From assembly GCF_014107495.1 (NCBI RefSeq), contig NZ_CP041969.1, forward strand, positions 2,877,501 through 2,941,500: a stretch of 64,000 nucleotides of DNA, read 5' to 3'. The number at the start of each line of letters is the position of its first letter. The stretch's first letter is position 1. This document shows, one piece after another, positions 35,549 through 43,815 of the stretch. The notes below the pieces were generated by a model. It was given only the letters and a program-made list of their open reading frames with translations, was not told the DNA's origin and did no database searches. The position numbers were made by a program, and so were the translations under genes. The DNA is from Cohnella cholangitidis. Lineage in GTDB: Bacteria > Bacillota > Bacilli > Paenibacillales > Paenibacillaceae.

Positions 35549-36622
35549 TTACTTTCGATGCATCTTAAACTCCAGGAACAGCTCGTTATAGTGGGATAGC
35601 ATTTTTTTGCCGAGGTTCTCGTACACTTCCAGCTTCTCCGTCATTTCGGGATTCGGATAGAATCGCTCGTCCTGCGAAATCTCCTCCGGCAGCAACTTAA
35701 GCGCCTCGGAATTGGGGGTGGAGTATCCGACGTATTCCGTATTCCTCGCCGCGATCTCGGGGTCCAGCATGAAGTTGATGAACTTGTGCGCCCCTTCGAT
35801 ATTCCGGGCGGTCTTGGGAATGACCATATTGTCGAACCACAGATTCGAGCCTTCGCTCGGAATGACATAGTCCAGTTTCTCGTTCTCTCCCATGATCTCG
35901 GATGCATCCCCGGACCAGACGACTCCGACAGCCGCTTCCTCCCCGGCGAGCAGCATCTTGATCTCGTCTCCGACGATCGCCTTGATGTTCGGAGTCAGGG
36001 TTCCCAGCTTCCGCTTGGCTTCCTGCAGATGCTCTTCATCGGTATCGTTAAGCGAATAATTCAAGCTATTCAGCCCGAAACCCATCACTTCCCGAGCTCC
36101 GTCCACCAATAGAATTTGATTGCGAAGGTCTTCGCTCCACAGATCGTTCCAGCTATTGAACGTTCGTCCTCCCAACAGCTCCGAATTGAAGATGATCCCT
36201 ACCGTCCCCCAGAAATACGGGATGGAATACTCGTTGTCCGGGTCGAAGCTTAAATTCATGAACCGGGGATCGACGTTGCCGAGGTTCGGGATCTTCGAAT
36301 GATCGATCGGCAACAGCAAACCTTCCTCTTTCATCTTGCTGATCGCGTATTCGGACGGAATGCTGATGTCGAACGTCGTCCCTCCTTGCTCGATTTTCGT
36401 CATCATCGCTTCGTTGGAGTCGAAAGTCTGGTAGATGACTTTTATCCCCGTTTCCTCCTCGAACTCGGCGATCAGATCGGGATCGATATAATCGCCCCAA
36501 TTGTATATCGTTAGCGTATTTGCCCCCGAGTACCCTTGCGAAGAGTTCAAGTAGGAAGTGAGGTACATAAGCCCGATGGCGATGACGAACACGGCCGCGA
36601 ACAGGCGAACAAGCTGCTTCAT
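35549..36622 (-). CDS. potD: Spermidine/putrescine-binding protein PotD
   Basis: 357 aa. N-terminal membrane segment (LFAAVFVIAIGLMYLTSYLN), then the PotD/PotF fold: TLTIYNWGDYIDPDLIAEFE, DISIPSEYAISKM, and SIPYFWGTVGIIFN. It captures polyamines outside the membrane for PotABC. No lipobox cysteine is seen, so it seems held by its N-terminal helix. ATG 36622 overlaps the potC stop (ATGA). Last gene of the operon. Confidence 0.93.
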   Translation of the reverse strand: MKQLVRLFAAVFVIAIGLMYLTSYLNSSQGYSGANTLTIYNWGDYIDPDLIAEFEEETGIKVIYQTFDSNEAMMTKIEQGGTTFDISIPSEYAISKMKEEGLLLPIDHSKIPNLGNVDPRFMNLSFDPDNEYSIPYFWGTVGIIFNSELLGGRTFNSWNDLWSEDLRNQILLVDGAREVMGFGLNSLNYSLNDTDEEHLQEAKRKLGTLTPNIKAIVGDEIKMLLAGEEAAVGVVWSGDASEIMGENEKLDYVIPSEGSNLWFDNMVIPKTARNIEGAHKFINFMLDPEIAARNTEYVGYSTPNSEALKLLPEEISQDERFYPNPEMTEKLEVYENLGKKMLSHYNELFLEFKMHRK

Positions 36623-37425
36623 GGCTGCACGACCCCCCAATCCGGTTTGCGGCTGCCGCGTCGATTCAGGAAGTAATAACCGACGACAAGAGTAATCGTG
36701 AACAAGAAGATCAGCGTCGACAGAGCATTAATGGACGGCGAAATCCCTTGGCGCGCGCGCGAGTAAATTTCGACCGACAAGGTCGAATAGCCATTCCCCG
36801 TCACGAAGAACGTGACCGCGAAGTCATCGAGCGAATAGGTGAGCGCCATGAAGAATCCCGCGAAAATACCCGGGCGAAGGAACGGAAGCACGACTTTGGT
36901 GAGCACTCCCCATCCGCTCGCTCCTAGATCCTTGGCCGCGTCGATTAACGTCGGGCTCATCTCCTGCAGCTTAGGCAGCACCATGAGGACCACGATCGGA
37001 ACGCTGAACGCGATATGCGACAACAAAACCGAAGTGAAGCCGAGCTTAATGCCGAGCATCGTAAAAAAGATCAGGAACGACGCGCCGATAATGACGTCCG
37101 GACTGACGATAAGCACGTTGTTCATCGCCAGCAGCGAATTGCGCGGCTTGATCCTGCGCACTCGTTGGATAGCCAGCGCGCCGACTACGCCTAGAATCGT
37201 CGAGATAGCCGACGACAATAACGCGATGACGACCGTATTCAGCACGATAATGAGCAGGCGGGTATCCTGAAACACTTCTTTGTACCATTCGAGCGTAAAC
37301 CCGTCGAAGCCGTGCATCGTGCCCGCGCTATTGAACGAGTAGTACATTAAGTACAGAATCGGCGCGTACAGGATAATAAACACGATAACAAGGTACAATT
37401 GGGCGAGCTTGCCGTTTTTTCTCAT
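36619..37425 (-). CDS. potC: Spermidine/putrescine ABC permease PotC
   Basis: 268 aa, six predicted helices, MetI-like permease fold with the ATPase-contact EAA loop (TLIDAAKDLGASGWGVLTKV). Opening YLVIVFIILYAPILYLMYYS and GFTLEWYKEVFQD are typical of PotC. Pairs with PotB. Overlaps potB and potD by 4 nt each. Confidence 0.93.
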   Translation of the reverse strand: MRKNGKLAQLYLVIVFIILYAPILYLMYYSFNSAGTMHGFDGFTLEWYKEVFQDTRLLIIVLNTVVIALLSSAISTILGVVGALAIQRVRRIKPRNSLLAMNNVLIVSPDVIIGASFLIFFTMLGIKLGFTSVLLSHIAFSVPIVVLMVLPKLQEMSPTLIDAAKDLGASGWGVLTKVVLPFLRPGIFAGFFMALTYSLDDFAVTFFVTGNGYSTLSVEIYSRARQGISPSINALSTLIFLFTITLVVGYYFLNRRGSRKPDWGVVQP

Positions 37426-38228
37426 CGGATCGAATTCCTCGCTCCCCGGTTACCCGTCATCATCATGATGACGGCCATTACGATGATTAGCAGAACAGCG
37501 ATCGCGGAGCCCATCCCCCAGTCCTGAGTAACCAGAAAATGCTGCTCGATCGCCGTACCTAACGTGACGACGCGATTGCCGGCGATCAACCGCGTTATCA
37601 TGAACAGGGACAATGCCGGAATGAATACCGCCTGACAGCCCGCCTTCACGCCGCCTAGCGTAAGAGGAAACACGACGCGCCTGAACGTTTTCCACGGAGA
37701 CGCTCCCAGATCCCTCGCCGCATAGATAAGCGAAGGGTTCAGTTCCTCTAACGCGTTGTAGATCGGCAAGATCATAAACGGAATGAAGATGTAGACGGAG
37801 ACGAACACGAAGCTGAAATCGGTGAACAGGATTTGCCGCGTGCCGATTCCTACCCATTCGAATACCGCGTTCACGAAACCGTACGTGCCGAATAAGCCAA
37901 TGAAGGCGTATGTTTTGAGCAGCAGGTTAATCCAGCTTGGCACGATAATGAGCAGTAGCCAGAGCTGCTTGTGCTTCGTGCGGGTCAGCCAGTAAGCCGT
38001 CGGATAGGCGACCAGCAGCGAGAACGCCGTAATGAGCAGCGCGTACCAGAACGAATTGAACGTCATTCGCAGATACACGGGCGTCAAGAACTTCTGAAAG
38101 TTGTCTAACGTAAAATTTCCTTCCACGTCGAAGAAGGAGTTGTAAACGATCAGTACGATCGGAGTCGCCACGAAGAGCAGCATCCAAGCCGCGTAAGGGA
38201 TCAAATACAGGTTGCGGGATTTGGTCAT
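37422..38228 (-). CDS. potB: Spermidine/putrescine ABC permease PotB
   Basis: 268 aa, six helices. EAA loop [20 protein letters not shown]; PotB-like [19 protein letters not shown] and [19 protein letters not shown]. Forms the channel with PotC. 4-nt overlaps with potA and potC show tight translational coupling. Confidence 0.93.
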   Translation of the reverse strand: MTKSRNLYLIPYAAWMLLFVATPIVLIVYNSFFDVEGNFTLDNFQKFLTPVYLRMTFNSFWYALLITAFSLLVAYPTAYWLTRTKHKQLWLLLIIVPSWINLLLKTYAFIGLFGTYGFVNAVFEWVGIGTRQILFTDFSFVFVSVYIFIPFMILPIYNALEELNPSLIYAARDLGASPWKTFRRVVFPLTLGGVKAGCQAVFIPALSLFMITRLIAGNRVVTLGTAIEQHFLVTQDWGMGSAIAVLLIIVMAVIMMMTGNRGARNSIR

Positions 38229-39361
38229 CGCGCGTTCCCACCGCCCTTGCCGCCGCCGTCGGATTCATGATCATGATCGCTATAGGCTTCCAAGCGCCGG
38301 TCGAATTCCTCTTCCGTCTCGCCGAAGCGCATGACGTGAATCGCTTCGGGATCGAACCTCAAACCTACGCTGTCGCCGACTACCGCTTTCTTCGTCGAAT
38401 GAACCAACCATTCGTTGCCCGCTTCGTCATACCCGCTAATCTCGTAATGAACGCCGCGGAAGAGCTGGCTATCGACCTTGATCAGCAGATTGCCTTGCTC
38501 GGGCGTCGTAATCTCCAAGTCTTCCGGTCGAATCATGATTTCTACAGGCTCGTTGGAAGAGAAGCCCTGATCGACGCACTCGAACGTCCGGTCGGCGAAT
38601 TCGGCGAGGAAGTCGCGAATCATCCGTCCCGGGACGATATTGGATTCTCCGATAAAATCGGCGACGAACCGGTTGATCGGCTCGTCGTAGATATCCGTCG
38701 GAGTTCCGCTTTGCTGGATTTCCCCTTTGTTCAGTACGAAGATCTCGTCCGACATGGCAAGAGCTTCTTCCTGATCGTGCGTGACGAAAATAAACGTAAT
38801 CCCCAGCCTGCGTTGAAGCTCCCGCAGCTCGTATTGCATCTCGGTACGAAGCTTCAAGTCGAGCGCCGACAACGGCTCGTCGAGCAGCAAAATTTCCGGC
38901 TCGTTCACGATCGCCCGGGCAATCGCCACGCGCTGCCGCTGGCCCCCGGACATCTCGGAAATTTCCCGGTCCTCGTACCCGTTAAGATTGACGAATCGGA
39001 GAGCTTCTTTGACCTTCTCGGTAATGACGGCATTTTTCAGCTTCTTGATCCGCAGGCCGAACGCCACGTTCTCGAACACGTTCAGATGCGGGAACAACGC
39101 GTAATCTTGGAACACCGTGTTCACTTGCCGCTTATCCGCCGGAACGTCGTTGATAACCTTGCCTTGGAAGTAAATGTTGCCCTCCGTCGGTTCGATGAAT
39201 CCCGCGATCAGCCGCAAAATCGTCGTCTTGCCGCAACCGGACGGACCGAGCAACGTGTAGAATTTCCCCCGTTCGATCTCAAAGCTCACCTTGTCCAGCA
39301 CCGTGTCCCGGTCATACTTCTGCGTTACGTTATCGAACCGAATAATCGTCTTATCAGTCAT
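38225..39361 (-). CDS. potA: Spermidine/putrescine ABC ATPase PotA
   Basis: 378 aa. Walker [10 protein letters not shown] (about residues 39-47), Q-loop [10 protein letters not shown], signature [10 protein letters not shown], Walker [13 protein letters not shown], switch His in VTHDQEEAL, then a C-terminal TOBE/OB regulatory domain ([14 protein letters not shown]). Ends with an unusual His/Asp/Gly-rich tail ([15 protein letters not shown]). First gene of potABCD, with a promoter about 54 nt upstream. Confidence 0.95.
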   Translation of the reverse strand: MTDKTIIRFDNVTQKYDRDTVLDKVSFEIERGKFYTLLGPSGCGKTTILRLIAGFIEPTEGNIYFQGKVINDVPADKRQVNTVFQDYALFPHLNVFENVAFGLRIKKLKNAVITEKVKEALRFVNLNGYEDREISEMSGGQRQRVAIARAIVNEPEILLLDEPLSALDLKLRTEMQYELRELQRRLGITFIFVTHDQEEALAMSDEIFVLNKGEIQQSGTPTDIYDEPINRFVADFIGESNIVPGRMIRDFLAEFADRTFECVDQGFSSNEPVEIMIRPEDLEITTPEQGNLLIKVDSQLFRGVHYEISGYDEAGNEWLVHSTKKAVVGDSVGLRFDPEAIHVMRFGETEEEFDRRLEAYSDHDHESDGGGKGGGNAR

Positions 39362-39414
39362 CGGCGTGGCATCCTTTTCCGCGGGGCCATCCCCGCCTAG
39401 TCTACTTTGTCTCC

Positions 39415-39443
39415 ATTATACAAAATGTTCCGAGGTCAACCAA
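39415..39443 (-). promoter_or_regulatory. Promoter of potABCD
   Basis: On the minus strand TTGGTT (39438-39443), 17-nt spacer, TATAAT (39415-39420). Confidence 0.6.
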
Positions 39444-39457
39444 TGCACAATAAACAA

Positions 39458-39493
39458 GGGGGAGTCTCGCGACATCGACGCGAGATTCCCCCC
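39458..39493 (-). terminator. Intrinsic terminator of the BmrCD-like operon
   Basis: GGGGGAgTCTCGCG pairs with CGCGAGAtTCCCCC around a 7-nt loop; TTGTTTATTG follows on the minus strand. Confidence 0.75.
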
Positions 39494-39504
39494 TCCTTAA
39501 CAAG

Positions 39505-41526
39505 TTAAGCTACGCCCTCGGCAGCGCCGAGCTGCAACTGATACATCGCGTAGTATTTGCCGCCTTGCTGCATCAACTCTTCGTGATTGCCCCGCTCCGT
39601 GATCTGTCCCCGATCGAGCACGAGGATCTGGTCGGCCGCCCGAATCGTCGACAGCCTGTGGGCGATGACGAACGTCGTCCGCCCGCGCTTCAGAACGTCC
39701 AGCGCTCCTTGAATGATCGCTTCCGTCTCCGTATCGATGCTCGCCGTCGCTTCGTCCAGAATGAGAATCGCCGGATCGAACGCAAGCGCCCGCGCGAACG
39801 AGATGAGCTGACGCTGTCCGGCGGATAGCGTGCTGCCCTTCTCGATGACCGGTTCGTCCAATCCGCCCGGCAGCTGCATGAACATATCGTACGCTCCGAC
39901 ATCGCGAAGCGCCTGCTCTACCTTTTCCCGGGAAATAGACGGATCGTCCAGACTGACGTTCGAAGCAATCGTCCCCGTGAACAAGAACGGATCCTGCAAC
40001 ACGATGCCCATATGCTGGCGAAGCTGCTGCTTCGACAGCTCTCTGACATCGACGCCGTCTACCGTAATCGCGCCCCGCTCCACGTCGTAGAACCGGAACA
40101 GCAAGTTCAGAATCGAGCTTTTGCCTGAGCCCGTATGCCCGACCAGCGCTACCGTTTCCCCTTGCTTCGCTTTGAAAGTAATGTTCTTCAGCACATCCTC
40201 GCCGGGCTTGTAACCGAACGAGACGTTCTCGAAGCTCACGTTTCCTTGATAACGCTCCATGCGCTCATGAGATACCTCGACGCCCGGCTCATCCAACAGC
40301 GTGAACACCCGTTCAGCCGATACGCGGGCAACCTCCAAGTTGGACAACTGATTGACGATCCCGACGATCGGATTCATCATCCGGTTCATATAGTCGATGA
40401 AGGCATACAGAACGCCGACCGTGACGGCTGCGCCAAGCCAATCTCCCGCGAACATCCAGACGACGGCTATGAACAATACGTTACGGAACACGTTGACTAG
40501 ATTGTGCGTCGTAATGGAGTTCAAGGTGAGCAGCTTATTCTGGTATTTGTAATATTCGTCGTTCATCTCGTTGAACTCGGCCATCGTTTCCTTCTCTTTG
40601 CGGAACACTTGGATGATCGGCATCCCTTGGATGGACTCGTTGATCATCCCGTTAATATCGCTAAGACGCGAACGGATGACGTGGTTATATTTCGCGGCGA
40701 ACTTGCGGTATACAACGATCCATACGTACAGGATCGGAACGAACGGAAGCGCGATAAGCGCCAGCCTCGTATCCAGCAGGAACACCGCACCTAGGATAGC
40801 GGCAATATAGATAATTCCGGAGAAAAAGTTCGCCAGTACCGATACGTACAATTCGCGAATCGCTTCCGTATCGTTAGTAACCCTAGCCACGACCTTACCC
40901 GCCGGCAAATTATCGAAGTACTGCACCGGTAGACGCTGAATATGCCGGAACACGTCGTTGCGCATTTTGCGAACGATCCTGTTCGCGGATACCTGCAACA
41001 ACAATCTCTGCCAATAGGCCAGCACCGCTCCGATCAATAGCAATCCTACGTAGCTGATCGCGAGCAGGAAAATGCTGCGGAATTCCGGTTTGTAAAACTC
41101 ATAAGTTTCGCCTGCGGTGAGTTTGAGCGCAGGAAACCGTTGTTTGCTCCCATCCTCCCGCGCGATCGTAAGCAGGCCGTCTCCGAACGTCCGCTTACCG
41201 GTATTCGGTACCCCTGCCGCATCAACGAAATAATAGCTGCGTCCCGATTGCAGAACGCGCACCTCGCGGCCTTTCGTCTCATCCTCCGCGAAGTGGTCCT
41301 CCCTCTTGTACCAGCCTCCGTCGTAGGATACCGCGTACTTCTCATCTTGCTTCGTTTCATACCAAGGTTTCTCGATCCCCATTATATTCGTGTCGATCAT
41401 CCTCTTCGCGAGAAAAGGACCGATGAGCTCAACGCCTACCGCGAGCAACAATAACGCTAGCGCCAATAATATCGGTTTCTTGTAATTCAAAGCATATTGA
41501 AACAATCGTTTGCCGTTGTTCCCCAT
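39505..41526 (-). CDS. Heterodimeric multidrug ABC exporter subunit, BmrD (YheH)-like
   Basis: 673 aa from ATG 41526 (AGGTGA 8 nt upstream; GTG 41538 is less well placed), the length of B. subtilis BmrD. Between helices 1 and 2 is an extra external domain of about 100 residues (YDGGWYKREDHFAEDE; SGRSYYFVDAAGVPNTGKRT), a BmrD hallmark. Nucleotide domain: Walker A GHTGSGKSS, Walker B LILDEATASID with the catalytic Glu, but an altered signature LSAGQRQ. Paired with the upstream subunit it would export drugs. Second gene of the operon; its terminator is at 39458-39493. Confidence 0.9.
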   Translation of the reverse strand: MGNNGKRLFQYALNYKKPILLALALLLLAVGVELIGPFLAKRMIDTNIMGIEKPWYETKQDEKYAVSYDGGWYKREDHFAEDETKGREVRVLQSGRSYYFVDAAGVPNTGKRTFGDGLLTIAREDGSKQRFPALKLTAGETYEFYKPEFRSIFLLAISYVGLLLIGAVLAYWQRLLLQVSANRIVRKMRNDVFRHIQRLPVQYFDNLPAGKVVARVTNDTEAIRELYVSVLANFFSGIIYIAAILGAVFLLDTRLALIALPFVPILYVWIVVYRKFAAKYNHVIRSRLSDINGMINESIQGMPIIQVFRKEKETMAEFNEMNDEYYKYQNKLLTLNSITTHNLVNVFRNVLFIAVVWMFAGDWLGAAVTVGVLYAFIDYMNRMMNPIVGIVNQLSNLEVARVSAERVFTLLDEPGVEVSHERMERYQGNVSFENVSFGYKPGEDVLKNITFKAKQGETVALVGHTGSGKSSILNLLFRFYDVERGAITVDGVDVRELSKQQLRQHMGIVLQDPFLFTGTIASNVSLDDPSISREKVEQALRDVGAYDMFMQLPGGLDEPVIEKGSTLSAGQRQLISFARALAFDPAILILDEATASIDTETEAIIQGALDVLKRGRTTFVIAHRLSTIRAADQILVLDRGQITERGNHEELMQQGGKYYAMYQLQLGAAEGVA

Positions 41527-41597
41527 GGTTAATGTCACCTACATTCTTCTTAACTGTATACCCGTATATCTCTATCTATGAGTTCCTCAAAGCGATG

Positions 41598-43349
41598 TTA
41601 TTCTTCCACGACGGAAGCTAGCTGCTGCCGGTCGTATTGCTCCTTATACCAGCCGCCCAGCTGAAGAAGCTGCTCGTGCGTGCCCTCTTCCGATATTCGG
41701 CCTTCGTCCAGCACGAGAATCCAATCGGCATGCTGCACGGCCGATAATCTGTGAGTCGTAATAATCGTTGTTTTGCCCGCCCGCTCATTGCGGATGCCTT
41801 CCAGAATCTCGGTTTCCGTCTTCGCGTCTACCGCGGACAAGGCATCGTCGAGCATCAGAATCTGAGGATCGGCGATCACCGCCCTCGCGATGCTGACCCG
41901 CTGCTTCTGTCCGCCGGACAAGGCGACGCCCTTCTCGCCGACAAGCGTCTCTAAGCCGTCGGGCAGGAACGCGACGTCCTTGCGGAACGAGGCCAGCTCA
42001 AGCGCGCGATTCAACCGCTCTTCGTCGCCCGCTTCCTCCTCCGTTCCGAACCAGATATTCTCGCGGATCGTCTTGCTGAACAGAATCGGTTGCTGAGGCA
42101 CATAACCGATCCAGCTCCGAAGACGATTCAGTTCAAGCTCGGCCAGGGAAACTCCCCCGACCGTCAGATCGCCTGCTCCCATCGGGTACTCGCGAAGCAA
42201 TTGCTTAAGTAAAGTGGTCTTACCGCTTCCCGTTCTTCCCACGATGCCCAAGGTCTGGCCTCTGCGAAGCGAGAACGAGATATCGACGAGGTTGTCTATG
42301 GACGATGACGGATATCGGAACGTTAGGCCGTCGAACGCGATCGTTTCCGGTACTTCCAGCGCAATCGGAGCTTCGGCTTCTACGACGTCCGACTTCACGC
42401 CGAGCGTTTCGTTGATGCGGTCGAGCGAAGCATTGCCGCGCTGCATGATATTAATCAATTCGCCGATGGCGAACATCGGCCAAATCAGCATTCCGAGGAA
42501 CATGTTGAACGACACCATTTCGCCGAGGGTAATTTCCCCCTGGAATACGAGCACCGCGCCGTAACACAATCCGATCAAGTAACTCATGCCTACCAGGATT
42601 TTGACCGTCGGTTCGAACAGGGCATCGATCTTGGCGACCCGGATATTGTTATTGAACACGTTATCCGTCGAGTCGCTGAACCGTTTCCGGTCCGCTTCCT
42701 CCTGCACGAACGCCCGGATTACCCGGACGCCTGACACCGATTCGAGCACCTGATCGTTTAAGCTCCCGAAGGCATCCTGCGATTTCATGAACCGATCGTG
42801 GATTTTCTTGCCGAAATGCTGCATGAGAAGCGCCATGATCGGCAGAGGCAGCATTGCGGCTAGCGTAAGCTTCCAGCTGATTAAGCCCGCCATCACGACG
42901 AGAATCGTTAACATGAACAAGGTCGAGTCAATAAGCGTCAGAATCCCGAAACCCGCCGTTACCGACACGGCGCCTAGATCGTTCGTTGCTCGGGCCATGA
43001 GGTCGCCCGTACGGTTACGTTCGTAGAAAGTCGGGTTCATTTTCAGCAAATGCCGCATGAGACGGGAACGCAATAGCCGTTCCAGTACGAACGCGCCGCC
43101 GAATAATTGGTACAGCCATACATAACTGATCGCGTAGCTGGCAACGGTTAACCCGCCCCAGAACAGCAGCAGTTCGGTTAGCTTTGCCGAAGTTAACGTC
43201 TCCTGATGGATCCCGTCGATCGCTACGCCGATGAGCTTCGGAGGAATAACGTCTATTATGCCTACGATAATCAACAGCACGATAGCGATCGTATACCTCT
43301 TCCAGTGCATTCGGAAAAACCAGCTTAATTTCTTCAGTACGATAAACAT
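41598..43349 (-). CDS. Heterodimeric multidrug ABC exporter subunit, BmrC (YheI)-like
   Basis: 583 aa: six-helix ABC1 domain (opening MFIVLKKLSWFFRMHWKRY) and an ATPase domain with GRTGSGKTT, canonical signature LSGGQKQRV, but Walker B MLDDALSAVD, where the catalytic Glu is Asp. Together with the LSAGQ partner this gives one active and one degenerate ATP site, as in BmrCD. Only 71 nt separate it from the partner. The ATG is poorly served: the nearest AAGGGTG is about 17 nt away. Upstream is a leader peptide and two terminators, so expression is probably attenuated and induced by ribosome-targeting drugs. Confidence 0.9.
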   Translation of the reverse strand: MFIVLKKLSWFFRMHWKRYTIAIVLLIIVGIIDVIPPKLIGVAIDGIHQETLTSAKLTELLLFWGGLTVASYAISYVWLYQLFGGAFVLERLLRSRLMRHLLKMNPTFYERNRTGDLMARATNDLGAVSVTAGFGILTLIDSTLFMLTILVVMAGLISWKLTLAAMLPLPIMALLMQHFGKKIHDRFMKSQDAFGSLNDQVLESVSGVRVIRAFVQEEADRKRFSDSTDNVFNNNIRVAKIDALFEPTVKILVGMSYLIGLCYGAVLVFQGEITLGEMVSFNMFLGMLIWPMFAIGELINIMQRGNASLDRINETLGVKSDVVEAEAPIALEVPETIAFDGLTFRYPSSSIDNLVDISFSLRRGQTLGIVGRTGSGKTTLLKQLLREYPMGAGDLTVGGVSLAELELNRLRSWIGYVPQQPILFSKTIRENIWFGTEEEAGDEERLNRALELASFRKDVAFLPDGLETLVGEKGVALSGGQKQRVSIARAVIADPQILMLDDALSAVDAKTETEILEGIRNERAGKTTIITTHRLSAVQHADWILVLDEGRISEEGTHEQLLQLGGWYKEQYDRQQLASVVEE

Positions 43350-43383
43350 AATCTATGTGTTCACACCCTTCTAAATGAAGAAC

Positions 43384-43414
43384 AAAAAAGGCATACCGCC
43401 GTAAGCGATACGCC
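43384..43414 (-). terminator. Second leader terminator, upstream of the BmrC-like gene
   Basis: On the minus strand GGCGTATCGC pairs with GCGGTATGCC (with G-U pairs), then TTTTTTG. It sits 35 nt before the exporter start, in the 5' leader of the operon. Confidence 0.7.
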
Positions 43415-43492
43415 CCAAAGGATGGCTATCCATCCCTCGCCGCCATCGGAGCAGAAACCGGCCACAAGACCGTTTCAGCCGCCGAAAGCGAT

Positions 43493-43530
43493 AAAAAAGG
43501 CGCACGATTACGTCAACGTAACCATGCGCC
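43493..43530 (-). terminator. First leader terminator, upstream of the BmrC-like gene
   Basis: On the minus strand GGCGCA..TTACGT pairs with ACGTAA..TGCGCC, then TTTTTTATC. Strong intrinsic terminator located 41 nt past the leader-peptide stop and 144 nt before the exporter start. Confidence 0.85.
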
Positions 43531-43570
43531 TCACCCTGTCATCTTGAGAAAATCAACATTCTCCGGATTA

Positions 43571-43660
43571 TCAGTGGTTATTCGCTAGAGGGCTACGTCC
43601 ATTCCGAACTTCTACTCCGCCAAATAGCAGATTAATCAAGTTATGATCTCCGTTCCTCAT
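43571..43660 (-). CDS. Leader peptide of the BmrCD-like operon (BmrB-like role)
   Basis: 29 codons plus stop: starts MRNGDHNLINLLFGG, ends LANNH. The ATG at 43660 follows GGAAAGGAGGG at 8 nt, one of the best ribosome sites in the window, and the promoter lies just upstream. Two terminators follow before the exporter genes. In B. subtilis, translation of BmrB upstream of bmrCD controls transcription attenuation; this short frame occupies the same place. I see no sequence match to BmrB, so equivalence is by position and layout. Confidence 0.7.
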   Translation of the reverse strand: MRNGDHNLINLLFGGVEVRNGRSPLANNH

Positions 43661-43699
43661 CTCGTAACCCTCCTTTCCGTTCATCAAAGTATATGAGTC

Positions 43700-43729
43700 A
43701 CTTTACCATCGCCCCCCAAATGCTGTCAA
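43700..43729 (-). promoter_or_regulatory. Promoter of the leader peptide-BmrCD-like operon
   Basis: On the minus strand TTGACA (43724-43729), 18-nt spacer, TAAAGT (43700-43705) with TGG just before it (extended -10). Confidence 0.65.
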
Positions 43730-43815
43730 CGGGGATTTGGAAAATATTTTTTCCCAAAATGGGTAATAGACCATTAAAACCTATCATGGGTTGAAATGGA
43801 ACGAGGTGGCTGACC

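Noticed and set aside
38267..39400. 377-codon plus-strand frame opposite potA
   Set aside because: Full antisense of a well-supported gene in biased GC sequence; no motifs and no promoter.
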